From the NCBI RefSeq assembly GCF_014274685.1, contig NZ_CP060393.1, forward strand, positions 3,283,501-3,347,500: 64,000 nt of DNA, read 5' to 3'. Shown here piece after piece: positions 17,690 to 27,032 of this stretch; position 1 is the stretch's first letter, and every line of letters starts with the position of its first letter. The notes below the pieces were generated by a model. That model worked only from the letters and a program-made list of their open reading frames with translations, did no database searches and was not told the origin of the DNA. Source of the stretch: Edaphobacter sp. 4G125 (GTDB taxonomy: Bacteria; Acidobacteriota; Terriglobia; Terriglobales; Acidobacteriaceae). Made by a program: the position numbers and the translations under genes.

Positions 17690-20578
17690 ATGAAACGTAG
17701 AGATCTTTTGAAGAGCCTGTCGATGACTGCGGGAGGAGTTTTATATTCCCGTGATTTTTTGGGACAGAGCGCAAACCAGACCCAAACTACAGATAAAACA
17801 AAATTGGCAACACCGATTCGAGCACTGATACGTAGAAACGGAGTTATCAGTCAGCCAGTACAGATTCATCTCGAGAATACAGGCGCAACAAGCTTGGCGG
17901 TTACGAAGTTGGATGGAGTTGAAATCGATCGGCGCGACCTGGCCACGGGGTCAACAATCTATGAACTCTATCTCAAGCCGGTTTCTGCGGTTCAACGCTC
18001 TACGATATCCGTCGAGATCAATAGCAAAATTACCATCGAAGAGATCGAACGAAAACCAGTGCGGCAAATGTTGATTTACGTCCTGCCACATTCACATCAT
18101 GATCTCGGCTATACCGATTTGCAAGCAAATGTCGAAGAGAAGCAGATTCGGAATATCACACGAGGGATCGAACTGGCGCGCAAGACGGCGAGCTATCCGG
18201 ATGGCGCAAAATTTGTGTGGAATCTTGAAGTGCTGTGGGGAGCCGATCTCTACATGCGACGAGGTACCGAATCAGCGCGCCGCGATCTGATCGATGCCGT
18301 CCGAAAGGGCTGGATCGGCGTGAACGGCTCCTATGCCAACGAGCTTACCGGGCTTTGTCGCCCCGAAGAATTGTTACAGCTCTTTCGTTATTCGGGCCAA
18401 TTTGGTCAGATGTGCGGTGTGGAGGTCAACTCTGCCATGATGAGTGACGTTCCGGGCTTCTCGTGGGGAATGGTAACAGCGATGTCGCAGGCCGGTATTC
18501 GATACTTTTCCGCAGCACCAAACTACTTCGATCGAATCGGTACATTCATGGTGACGTGGCAAGACAAGCCGTTCTGGTGGATTTCGCCGTCCGGAAATGA
18601 GAAGGTTCTGTTCTGGATACCATGGACTGGCTACGCGTTATCTCACGTGATGAAGCTGGGGAATGACTTGGTTTCTAAGTATCAGGATCGGATGGACGAG
18701 ATCCACTACCCCTATGATATCTCCTACATCCGCTGGTCTGGCCATGGTGACAACGCCGAGCCGGATGTTGAGTTAAGCGATTGGATTCGTGATTGGAATC
18801 AGAAATATGAGTGGCCACGCTTCTCGATCGCCTCAACAACAACTGCTTTTTCCGATTTTGAGAAGCGTTATGGAACTCAACTACCACACTTCCGCGGTGA
18901 TTTGACACCCTATTGGGAAGATGGAGCTGGTTCTTCAGCGCTTGAGACAGCAATAAACCGCAATGCGGCGGACCGAATCAGCGAAGCAGCAGCTTTGGCC
19001 GCGATCAAAAACTTTAATACCTACAATCCTGCCGCCTATGCGGATGCATGGCGCGATGTACTCCTTTATTCCGAACACACATGGGGAGCGTGGAATAGCG
19101 TCTCTGATTCCGAGAAGCCCTTTGTAAAGCAGCAATGGGATGTAAAACGAGCCTTTGCCATCGATGCCGAAAAACAATCAAATGCACTCCTCGAAAAAGC
19201 TGCGAGCGAATCGATCCATTCGGCGCCGTCCAACATGATCGAGATACAGAATGCAAGCTCGTGGCGCCGTACTGAGATGGTCTATCTTTCCCATAACATT
19301 TCCGAAGTCGGAGACCATGTTACAGACAGTCACGGCAACCCAATCGCATCCCAACGGATGAGCACGGGGGAACTTGCTCTTCTCACAACGGATGTACCCG
19401 CATTTGGTACATCCCATTACACACTCTCTGCTCACAAGGAACACATCCCAGCCAACCCGGTGTCGTATAAGAACTATCGCCTATCGAATGGCATCGTGGA
19501 TGTATTGATCGATCCATCCAACGGCGATATTGCAGCAATGCATCTTCATAGCGAAGAACAGAACCTTGTAGATACAAAAAAACACAGGCTAAACCAGTTC
19601 TTGTTTCTTGAGGGTAGTAATAAAGATCATCTGAGATCCAGTGGACCATCAAACATCGTGGTCGAAGATCCGGGACCACTTGTTGTATCGGTTCGTATCG
19701 AATCCTCTGCACCAGGTTGTAAAAGCCTCACCCGGCGCATTCGACTGGGTGCAGGAATGGATTACGTTGAAATATCCAATACCGTCGATAAACTACAGGC
19801 TCCATTAAATCCGCATCCAGGCATAGGTGGACCTGGTGACGAATTCGCACAACGCGGCTCAAAGGAGAGCCTTCAGTTCGCCTTTCCCCTCTCCATTCCC
19901 AATGGCGAGATGACGATAGACATTGCTTTAGGCAATATGCGGCCGGAGGCCGATCAACTTCCCGGATCTTGTAAAAACTGGATTCCCATTGGGCGTTGGC
20001 TTGATATCTCCAATAAAAATATCGGCGTCACCTGGATTACGCTCGACGCGCCGCTGATAGAGATTGGCGAGATCAGTGCGACGATGCTTGGCTCTCAGAG
20101 AGATCCAACCGTGTGGCGGAAACACATTGATAAGACCCAGACCTTCTACTCCTGGGTAATGAATAATCATTGGGGAACCAATTACCGTGCCTACCAGGAA
20201 GGGGCCGTAACATTTCGCTATGCGCTGCGACCTCATCGGGGATATGACGCCGCGGCTGCAAGCCGTCTTGCGATGGGTCTTTCGGAGCCACTTCTGGTGC
20301 AAAAGTCGAGTTCGAGTCCCGCGTCCCCCCTGCTGCTGGTTGAACCCTCCGACGTGATAGTAGTTACACTCAAACCTAGCGAGGACCGCAAGGCATGGAT
20401 CATTCGATTGTTCGGTGCCTCCGGTGAAGACCGAACTGTAAAACTGGTCTGGGCCTCTTCGCGCACCGGCAACTCTTGGCGAAGCAATCTTGCCGAAGAG
20501 CAGCTTGAGCCCGTAGGCAACGAGATCCACGTTTCTGGATGGGAGCTTGTAACATTACGTGTAGAAAAGAAAATGTGA
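17690..20578 (+). CDS. GH38-type alpha-mannosidase, Tat-like signal
   Basis: A 962-aa protein. The N-terminus MKRRDLLKSLSM followed by a weakly hydrophobic stretch resembles a Tat signal. A short beta-domain (about 40-120) precedes the GH38 catalytic (beta/alpha)7 domain (about 128-430). The zinc-site motif HSHHDLGYTD supplies His136 and Asp138, and MMSDVPGFSWG supplies Asp253 at the nucleophile/zinc-ligand position. A central helical domain and C-terminal beta-sandwiches (about 560-950) follow, as in GH38. The family hydrolyses alpha-mannosides, and some bacterial members act on other alpha-linked sugars. GAGG lies seven bases before the ATG. It is divergent from the mutarotase-like gene. 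Family call is strong; linkage specificity is unknown. Confidence 0.88.
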   Translation: MKRRDLLKSLSMTAGGVLYSRDFLGQSANQTQTTDKTKLATPIRALIRRNGVISQPVQIHLENTGATSLAVTKLDGVEIDRRDLATGSTIYELYLKPVSAVQRSTISVEINSKITIEEIERKPVRQMLIYVLPHSHHDLGYTDLQANVEEKQIRNITRGIELARKTASYPDGAKFVWNLEVLWGADLYMRRGTESARRDLIDAVRKGWIGVNGSYANELTGLCRPEELLQLFRYSGQFGQMCGVEVNSAMMSDVPGFSWGMVTAMSQAGIRYFSAAPNYFDRIGTFMVTWQDKPFWWISPSGNEKVLFWIPWTGYALSHVMKLGNDLVSKYQDRMDEIHYPYDISYIRWSGHGDNAEPDVELSDWIRDWNQKYEWPRFSIASTTTAFSDFEKRYGTQLPHFRGDLTPYWEDGAGSSALETAINRNAADRISEAAALAAIKNFNTYNPAAYADAWRDVLLYSEHTWGAWNSVSDSEKPFVKQQWDVKRAFAIDAEKQSNALLEKAASESIHSAPSNMIEIQNASSWRRTEMVYLSHNISEVGDHVTDSHGNPIASQRMSTGELALLTTDVPAFGTSHYTLSAHKEHIPANPVSYKNYRLSNGIVDVLIDPSNGDIAAMHLHSEEQNLVDTKKHRLNQFLFLEGSNKDHLRSSGPSNIVVEDPGPLVVSVRIESSAPGCKSLTRRIRLGAGMDYVEISNTVDKLQAPLNPHPGIGGPGDEFAQRGSKESLQFAFPLSIPNGEMTIDIALGNMRPEADQLPGSCKNWIPIGRWLDISNKNIGVTWITLDAPLIEIGEISATMLGSQRDPTVWRKHIDKTQTFYSWVMNNHWGTNYRAYQEGAVTFRYALRPHRGYDAAAASRLAMGLSEPLLVQKSSSSPASPLLLVEPSDVIVVTLKPSEDRKAWIIRLFGASGEDRTVKLVWASSRTGNSWRSNLAEEQLEPVGNEIHVSGWELVTLRVEKKM

Positions 20579-20893
20579 AGAAACAGGTTCTTATTCCATA
20601 CAAACCATAATGAGTGAGAATTCATCTATCGCTTCAGCGAAACTTTGAATCGACATTAGATGAATAGAACGCGACTTCTTACACACTTTGTCTGCAGACC
20701 AACAGTGCGGCCAAGCCCGAAACTAACGGTATTGACCATTAGCGAAGCTCAGTGACCATATGGTCTGATCTGCTCCGTCTATGGCGAGAGCTATATTGAC
20801 GGTCTGGATTTGATCGACCCCACGGGGGTTATTGGATATTGTAAAACTGATCGGAATCGAGCATCATCCATGTCATGGTCTACTCTATCTGCT
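20579..20893. other. Convergent intergenic stretch, no clear gene
   Basis: This 315-bp gap lies between the ends of GH38 (+) and the GH95-like gene (-). It contains a perfect palindrome GACCATATGGTC (20754-20765), a small stem ACCCC-ACG-GGGGT (20818-20830) and the 11-mer GCTTCAGCGAA near both ends. A plus-strand frame downstream of an in-frame stop around 20753 is open for about 60 codons without a ribosome-binding site; I do not recognise it. It could be a gene remnant or non-coding. Confidence 0.35.
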
Positions 20894-23323
20894 TCAGCGA
20901 ATGAGTCCTATTGAACGCGATCCAAGCTTTTTCGGTACGACAGCAGGTTGGCCCGTGACTGGAGAAAATCCAATCAGCTCTTTCCTTTCCTGACTGGGAC
21001 TAATGCGATAGGAGCCTCCCGCCTTTAACTCCATTGAGAGTATCCCCGTCGAATCCATTGGTAATCTGGCACGACTCCCATCCCTTGAAACGATATCAAC
21101 GGTTTCACCTGGCCATGGGTTACGCATCTTTATTTCACTCGCTGTCTCCGCCTCGACGCCTAGGGTTACTATCTTCCCTGCCCGAATCTGTAAATGAATC
21201 CTGTTATTGTGTTGTATCTCGACAGTACCATCCGCATCCCAATTGTCAGGCCAGGCTGGTTTAACGCGAACGAGACCATCGTAATCCTGCACTAAGCCAC
21301 TCTGAAGCGCATCGCTCACCACCCCGATCTGCTCTACATAAAACTCCGGAAATGCTGTAAGTTGAGCCATCCCTGAAGGATAGAACTGATAGCGTTCCGT
21401 AATTGTTTTTAAAGTAGACCTCATCTCTTCCCCTAGGCCAAGCCGCGCCGCTTGTACCGGGTCCGCGCTCCAATCGGCGCTGGCTTTGTTGGGTCGTTGC
21501 ATGAATGTTCTAACCGCGAGTTCATGAAGAGGCCCGTCGTCGCCAATGAGGGAGTAAGGCCATACCGGCTCCAAACCGATATTCTCCTCATTGTGGACGA
21601 TCGCATCCGGGTTATATGAACTCGCTATGATTGCCCGAGAGTTATTAAGCTCGGTTTCGGGAATCAATCCTGCCTTGTCAACAGTCCTCAACGGAAGAGC
21701 AGGAAGAGATGGGAGCGCCGCCTTCGCCGCTTGAACAACCTCGTCGTCGACTTTCAATGTTGCAGCCGCAATAATTAGCGCGGGGAACAAGGCTCGCATC
21801 GCCGCAACGTCAGTTGTAGGATTGCGAACATCCCAATTTGATTCGTGGGCGTTCGACGGATAAGTGTATAAAACCCCATTCGAATCTTTCCGTGCATATG
21901 CCAACAGAAACTCCGCCGCATTTCGCATAAGCGGATAGTGAGATTCAAGGAAGCCCAGATCGTCCGTATAGAGATACTGTTGCCAAACCCATAGCGCAAC
22001 CTCGGCACCGGTCGAGATTGTACGTGCGTTGTAGTATGGACGGCCATCTTCGGTGCAGTTTATTCCAGGACTCTTTAGCCACGTCTCATTTTCATAACCA
22101 ACGCCATTGAAACGCATTGTCTCGGGGATACAGATTCCCCGCCGACCCCGCATATGATTTTGGGTCCACTGCGCGATGGCGTCCATATTGTCGTTATAGA
22201 GATTGAAGTAAGGCTCATTAAAACGAGCCATTCCGGCGCCCAGGTTGGCAGAAACCTGCATCCGAAGATTCCAGTGCCAATACGCAGACGGCCCCCACCG
22301 ATGATCATCGCGAAAAGAGGAGAACAGATCTCCAATTCCAGCCTGCGAACCTGGAAACCGGTCTCTGCTCTCAGCCGCAGTTGTGAATAGGTTGATCGCT
22401 CGAAGATTTTCGAAATACTCAGCTGAAAGATCGGAAGACGACAGCTTTAGCATCGCAACCGAGTTCCAGAAAGAATGCCACCACTTGCGGTGGTCGTCGC
22501 TCGTTAGTGCCATAGCTTTATCAAGAATCGACGAGCCAGTTCCTACAGCATCTCCCCCGTGCCACTCTGGAGCTGCAACTAATATTCTGAACGTCCCATC
22601 GACCTTCGGCCGAAATGTGACCTTAATACTCAAGGGGCTGTCACAAGATACCTGAGAGTCTCTACCATCAACCCGGATTGCACTCAATGAGCCGAACGTT
22701 AGGCCACTCGCACCCAACTCGTTAGTATCTCGCCAAGTCTCGAATAGAACTCCAACCCGGTTCTCCACCATTGCCTGCGGAGTCCTCCCGGGCCATAGTC
22801 TGAGTTCCACAACTTGAACAGCATCGGGAACCGCGCCTCGAACCTCAACAACCATCGCATCGACGCTCTCGTCTACGTAAGTGGTAGCCGTAAGCCCTGC
22901 GCCCTGTTCGACAAACTCTCCATCGTAGAGGTTTAGCCGGGCACTGTAATCAGAGGCCCGCGCAAGTTCTGCCAGTCCCGGGATGACCACTTGGCCAAGA
23001 GAGAGCCTAGATGGCCAGGTATCCCCGCGATTCAATTGCGCGGTGTAACCATCCTGAGACCATACACCCAGCCCAAGCCGTCCGTTGCCAAGAGGCATTG
23101 CTTCGGTTCGATCCGCATTCGCCCGTTGAAGAATAATGTCTGAGCGACCGACTATTCCAGGAACATCGATATGGAAGGTCCCGTCTTTCCATGCCGATGT
23201 CACCTCAGAAGTAACGGCGCCCTTGTGCTGAGCAACCATCGATAACGATGCAAACATAATCGTTACTGAACTGATGACCTGTAACTTACTCGAACGAGAG
23301 TGATACGCGTGTAAAGTCCTCAT
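20894..23323 (-). CDS. GH95-like (DUF5703-type) glycosidase
   Basis: An 809-aa protein with a signal-like N-terminus (hydrophobic about 14-31). It resembles GH95 at the start (AMPLGNGRLGLGVW, then QLNRGDTWPSR) and matches the DUF5703-type N-terminal domain seen in related proteins (LGQVVIPGLAELARASDY, then LNLYDGEF). An (alpha/alpha)6-barrel region spans about 290-680. The typical GH95 'NxQxNYW' block is replaced by HWNLRMQVSANLG, so catalytic residues differ or are moved. Activity is therefore uncertain although a secreted exo-glycosidase is likely. It lies 51 bp behind receptor 2 on the same strand, almost certainly in the same operon. Confidence 0.78.
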   Translation of the reverse strand: MRTLHAYHSRSSKLQVISSVTIMFASLSMVAQHKGAVTSEVTSAWKDGTFHIDVPGIVGRSDIILQRANADRTEAMPLGNGRLGLGVWSQDGYTAQLNRGDTWPSRLSLGQVVIPGLAELARASDYSARLNLYDGEFVEQGAGLTATTYVDESVDAMVVEVRGAVPDAVQVVELRLWPGRTPQAMVENRVGVLFETWRDTNELGASGLTFGSLSAIRVDGRDSQVSCDSPLSIKVTFRPKVDGTFRILVAAPEWHGGDAVGTGSSILDKAMALTSDDHRKWWHSFWNSVAMLKLSSSDLSAEYFENLRAINLFTTAAESRDRFPGSQAGIGDLFSSFRDDHRWGPSAYWHWNLRMQVSANLGAGMARFNEPYFNLYNDNMDAIAQWTQNHMRGRRGICIPETMRFNGVGYENETWLKSPGINCTEDGRPYYNARTISTGAEVALWVWQQYLYTDDLGFLESHYPLMRNAAEFLLAYARKDSNGVLYTYPSNAHESNWDVRNPTTDVAAMRALFPALIIAAATLKVDDEVVQAAKAALPSLPALPLRTVDKAGLIPETELNNSRAIIASSYNPDAIVHNEENIGLEPVWPYSLIGDDGPLHELAVRTFMQRPNKASADWSADPVQAARLGLGEEMRSTLKTITERYQFYPSGMAQLTAFPEFYVEQIGVVSDALQSGLVQDYDGLVRVKPAWPDNWDADGTVEIQHNNRIHLQIRAGKIVTLGVEAETASEIKMRNPWPGETVDIVSRDGSRARLPMDSTGILSMELKAGGSYRISPSQERKELIGFSPVTGQPAVVPKKLGSRSIGLIR

Positions 23324-23374
23324 CTATTCGTGGTAACTCTCCTCGCATGGCATCAATGTTGCTCGTTCTCTTTA

Positions 23375-26300
23375 TCAAAAGGCCAGCTTAATTCCCAGCC
23401 TCAGATATCGTTCATCAGTAAGCCTATTGCCTGGATTCGTCGAGGTGATCTGTCCAAATCCATTAAGGTTCACAATATTTGCATAATTGGGATTTCCATT
23501 GGCATCCGTCTGGTACTCGACGGACGAGACATTATTATTGTTTGGATTCGAGAAATGCGGAGTATTCGTAAAATTCAATGCATCCGCTCTTAGCTGCAGC
23601 GTCCATGCATCATGGAGCTGAAACGAACGAAATAGGCTCAGATCTAGATTCGCCGCTCCAGGTCCATAGATACTATTGAAATTTGCCGTTCCAAAACGCG
23701 CCTGAGAACTAGGCACAGGCTGGAATGCGGTCGGATCGAAATAAGGATTGGTTCGGTTGAATCCGAGTACCCTTACAGACTTGACTTGATCGGCTCGCTG
23801 TTGACTCCCGGGCGCATTCAAACCGGAACCGTCTGCGCTGATTGAGAATGGCGTTCCGGAATGAATAGAAAGAATGCCGTTCAATTGCCATCCACCCGCC
23901 AGAAAAGCCGCTACACCGTGAGTCAGCATGGCCTTGTTCTTGCCAAAAGGCAGCTCAGCCACACCACTCAGGTTGAAAATATGACGCATATCCTTCGGAC
24001 TCGCCACTCGATTCAAGCGGAAATATTGTGGGATCGGAATTGCCGGAGTGCTGTCTCCACGTGTATCGCAGCATATTGCGATCCATTTGGACCATGTATA
24101 GCCGACATTCAGTTGGAATCCTGAGGTAAATTTATGCCCCAGATTGAGCTGCATTGAGTTATAGTTCATCGATTCAAGCGGTAGGACATTCACCTCAGAA
24201 GCGGTGATTCCATACAGCTTGTAAAACGGCTGGCTTGCCACGCCTCCACCAACCTGCCCATAGTTGAAGTTGTACCGTGTATGTTGATGGACCGTATGGG
24301 TCCCCACATAGGCTATCTGTCCCGTCCAGTTGCGAGCGAACTGTTGTTCGACGGTGAGGTTGTAAGACTCGATGTAGCCGCGGACGAAATGTTTTGGAGT
24401 CGTTGCGATCGAAACTCCCGGCACAAGCGGAATACTGCCAGCACTCAGATCCGGAGCCTGCACTACAGGGATTCCGTCACTAAGGGGTGCCACCGCAATG
24501 AAGGGATTGATAGCGTTATCCGAATATCCAATATTCGCAGGATAGTTATAGAGGCCATCGCGGAACATGTTCAACTGTTCCGGCGTTAGTGCAAATCCCG
24601 CACGAACAACGGTGTTTTCAATCGGCCGATATGCGATACCAGCCCTCGGCGCGAAGAGCGTTTTCTGAACGTTAATACCGCAATCACGCGGAGTCGACCC
24701 TTTGCCACAAATCAGATATGTGTTTGTGTCGAAGTCGTACCGTTCGATTCCCCGGTCGGCGCGTGTGGGAACAGGGAAGTACTCCCATCCCGTTCCATAG
24801 GTGATAGTAAGCTTTGGAGATATTCTCCACTGATCGCGAGCATAAAAGCTGTACTCCCAGGTCCGCAGTGTCAGAGGTACAGGGTTCTGGCTGTTGGATC
24901 GACTATTTTCAAGTCCAAGCAGGAAGTCGGCATAACTATTGAATTGATTGGTGCTTGCTCCTCCGTTGAGAGAAGTCGAGCCTCCGCTAAAGTAAAACTG
25001 CGTCGGCGTTGTCTCGCGATGGTTCATATGTTGTTGGCTAATATTCACCCCGAACTTGAGATTATGGCTCCCTCGCGTCCAAGTCAGATTTGCGGAGTAT
25101 TGGAACACCGGGTCGTTGTATTCCAGATAGGGATACGAATAGCCATATCCTGAATACCCATTGAAATTGAACTGCGGGAGTCCTCCAGCTGCGGGTAGGG
25201 AGCCCAAATTCGTTCCCGGAATTCCCAACGTGTCAGAACCTGCCTTGACGTTATCTTGGATAGGGATCAACAGCTGATGTGCACGCGTGAAGCCCCACGA
25301 TCCGTCAAGCAGAAGGTTCGGGGACAATAGATAAGATGCTCCCACTGTACTTGCATAGGTATTGCCATGCTGGCTGGGTGTGTTCGATCCCCCCAATTGT
25401 TCACCGAATACCGGAACCTGTGTGCTGTTATACGGATAGCTACTGTATCTGCCAATAACCCGCAACCTTGAACTTGGGTTCCAGTTGAATTTTGTATCAA
25501 TCTTGTGCAGCCGGTACGTCGTAGGCGTGTTCACAAAGTAGTTGTTTGTATAAGGGCCAAACTGTGTCGTGTTTGGTTGAGGTACAAGGGCAATCAGCTT
25601 CTGAGTTATTGGGCTAAGACGCGCAGTCGGAATTCTGTTCCCCACGAACGACGTCCTACCTGCTCCATTGGCTTGATTGCCAGTCTGCGGGTCATAGATA
25701 GCCGTCGATACCCCCGAAAAGTCACCAGTTCTCATGGCCTGCGTGGGAACCGTTGTAAACGTGCTGCTTCCCTGCACCAGGAAATCCCCCTCGTAGCTTC
25801 CGAAGAAGAAAAGTTTATCTTTCAGGATTGGACCGCCAATTGTTCCACCAAAATCATTGTCGATGAGCTTCGGCAGACGAGTTCCAACAGGCTGGAAATA
25901 TGGACGGGCTTTCAGCGCATTGTCCTGATGTAGTTCATAGAGCGACCCATGAAACTTATTTGTTCCACTCTTGAGCTGTACGTTTATCTGCGCTCCACCC
26001 GCAAGCCCCTGCTCCGCCTCAGGGCTGCTCGTCACAACGTTCACAGACTCTATCGCTTCTGTAGATGGAACTGCGGTTGAATAGAACTGCACCCAGGGAT
26101 TTACCGCGCTCACACCATCGATACGAACATCAGTGCTGCTATCGCCAGTTCCGTTTGCTTCGATCACGAACGAGCGACCGGGATTATTCGTGCCTCCTCC
26201 TCCGGCAAAATCGGGGCTGGGAGGGGCGACGCCGGTAGCCAGGCCCACAAGCCCCTGATAAGTACGAGTAGGTTGTGGGAGGTCCTGAAGTTGCTTAGCG

Positions 26301-26746
26301 TCAATGTTCGTATGGACATCCGCCTGGTCGGTTTGTAACTGTGCATCACCCGCCGAAACCGTGATTGTATCGGCTATAGACCCAATCTTCAGGGTTGCGT
26401 CGACGCGCACCGCAACGTTGGAACCTACCACCACATTCTGTGTCTTGTAAGTTGAAAAGCCATCTTTCGAAATTGTGATCTCGAACTTGCCGGGCGGGAC
26501 ATTCCCTAGCAGATATCGCCCCGCTCCATCCGTCGTTCCTACTATCGCAGTGCCCGTATCCACGTTGCGTGCCTGAACCTTCGCATCAGGAATCACCGCC
26601 TTAGAGTCGTCCGTCACGTTTCCAACGATATTCGAGTAGAGAATCTGACTGTAAGCGGATGGCCCAAAAGTCATAACGACAAGGAAAAGCAAAATCGAAA
26701 GCCGAAGCAATTTTCCGTAAAACCCATTAGATGTTGATGTCGCCAT
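23375..26746 (-). CDS. TonB-dependent receptor, Oar-like (receptor 2)
   Basis: A 1123-aa outer-membrane receptor: signal peptide (hydrophobic about 13-34), carboxypeptidase-regulatory-like domain (GNVTDDSKAVIPDAKV, about 40-125), plug with LPQPTRTYQGLVGLATGV, and a beta-barrel ending GIKLAF. A strong AGGAGG lies six bases before the ATG. It is the first gene of a two-gene minus-strand operon with the GH95-like enzyme and is divergent from a sodium symporter. The shared promoter region contains one copy of the 14-bp palindrome TGTATACCTATACA. By context it imports the substrate of that enzyme; the ligand is unknown. Confidence 0.92.
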   Translation of the reverse strand: MATSTSNGFYGKLLRLSILLFLVVMTFGPSAYSQILYSNIVGNVTDDSKAVIPDAKVQARNVDTGTAIVGTTDGAGRYLLGNVPPGKFEITISKDGFSTYKTQNVVVGSNVAVRVDATLKIGSIADTITVSAGDAQLQTDQADVHTNIDAKQLQDLPQPTRTYQGLVGLATGVAPPSPDFAGGGGTNNPGRSFVIEANGTGDSSTDVRIDGVSAVNPWVQFYSTAVPSTEAIESVNVVTSSPEAEQGLAGGAQINVQLKSGTNKFHGSLYELHQDNALKARPYFQPVGTRLPKLIDNDFGGTIGGPILKDKLFFFGSYEGDFLVQGSSTFTTVPTQAMRTGDFSGVSTAIYDPQTGNQANGAGRTSFVGNRIPTARLSPITQKLIALVPQPNTTQFGPYTNNYFVNTPTTYRLHKIDTKFNWNPSSRLRVIGRYSSYPYNSTQVPVFGEQLGGSNTPSQHGNTYASTVGASYLLSPNLLLDGSWGFTRAHQLLIPIQDNVKAGSDTLGIPGTNLGSLPAAGGLPQFNFNGYSGYGYSYPYLEYNDPVFQYSANLTWTRGSHNLKFGVNISQQHMNHRETTPTQFYFSGGSTSLNGGASTNQFNSYADFLLGLENSRSNSQNPVPLTLRTWEYSFYARDQWRISPKLTITYGTGWEYFPVPTRADRGIERYDFDTNTYLICGKGSTPRDCGINVQKTLFAPRAGIAYRPIENTVVRAGFALTPEQLNMFRDGLYNYPANIGYSDNAINPFIAVAPLSDGIPVVQAPDLSAGSIPLVPGVSIATTPKHFVRGYIESYNLTVEQQFARNWTGQIAYVGTHTVHQHTRYNFNYGQVGGGVASQPFYKLYGITASEVNVLPLESMNYNSMQLNLGHKFTSGFQLNVGYTWSKWIAICCDTRGDSTPAIPIPQYFRLNRVASPKDMRHIFNLSGVAELPFGKNKAMLTHGVAAFLAGGWQLNGILSIHSGTPFSISADGSGLNAPGSQQRADQVKSVRVLGFNRTNPYFDPTAFQPVPSSQARFGTANFNSIYGPGAANLDLSLFRSFQLHDAWTLQLRADALNFTNTPHFSNPNNNNVSSVEYQTDANGNPNYANIVNLNGFGQITSTNPGNRLTDERYLRLGIKLAF

Positions 26747-26858
26747 TGTTCCTCCTAGTTGCCAGCTCGCCCTCTCTACATTGGGTGTCCCTGCGGCGGT
26801 TATCCGAAAATCCCTAGCCGGCGCGGGTTATCAGGCAGCGTGCTTGAAAGTTTGCATA

Positions 26859-26872
26859 TGTATACCTATACA
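26859..26872. promoter_or_regulatory. TGTATACCTATACA operator, copy 1
   Basis: A 14-bp palindrome, TGTATA-CC-TATACA, in the divergent region between receptor 2 and the symporter, 113 bp from the receptor ATG. An exact copy lies upstream of LacI regulator 2 at 28661. Two identical palindromes in one regulated locus strongly suggest the operator of that regulator. Confidence 0.75.
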
Positions 26873-27032
26873 TTTAATCGGCATCAGCATCTATATTGGA
26901 ATTCAAAGCACATTGTCAACCAAAATTTATTGGCCAAAAAAACGTCCACCTATCGACCGCTTTCTTCGACACCGCGCAGCTCGCTTCTAATAGATCCCTG
27001 CTTGAAGCGAAAACAGGTATTGTTTCAGAGTG

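Noticed and set aside
17440-17700. 86-codon plus-strand frame in the gap before GH38
   Set aside because: No ribosome-binding site, overlaps both neighbours, and residues look random.
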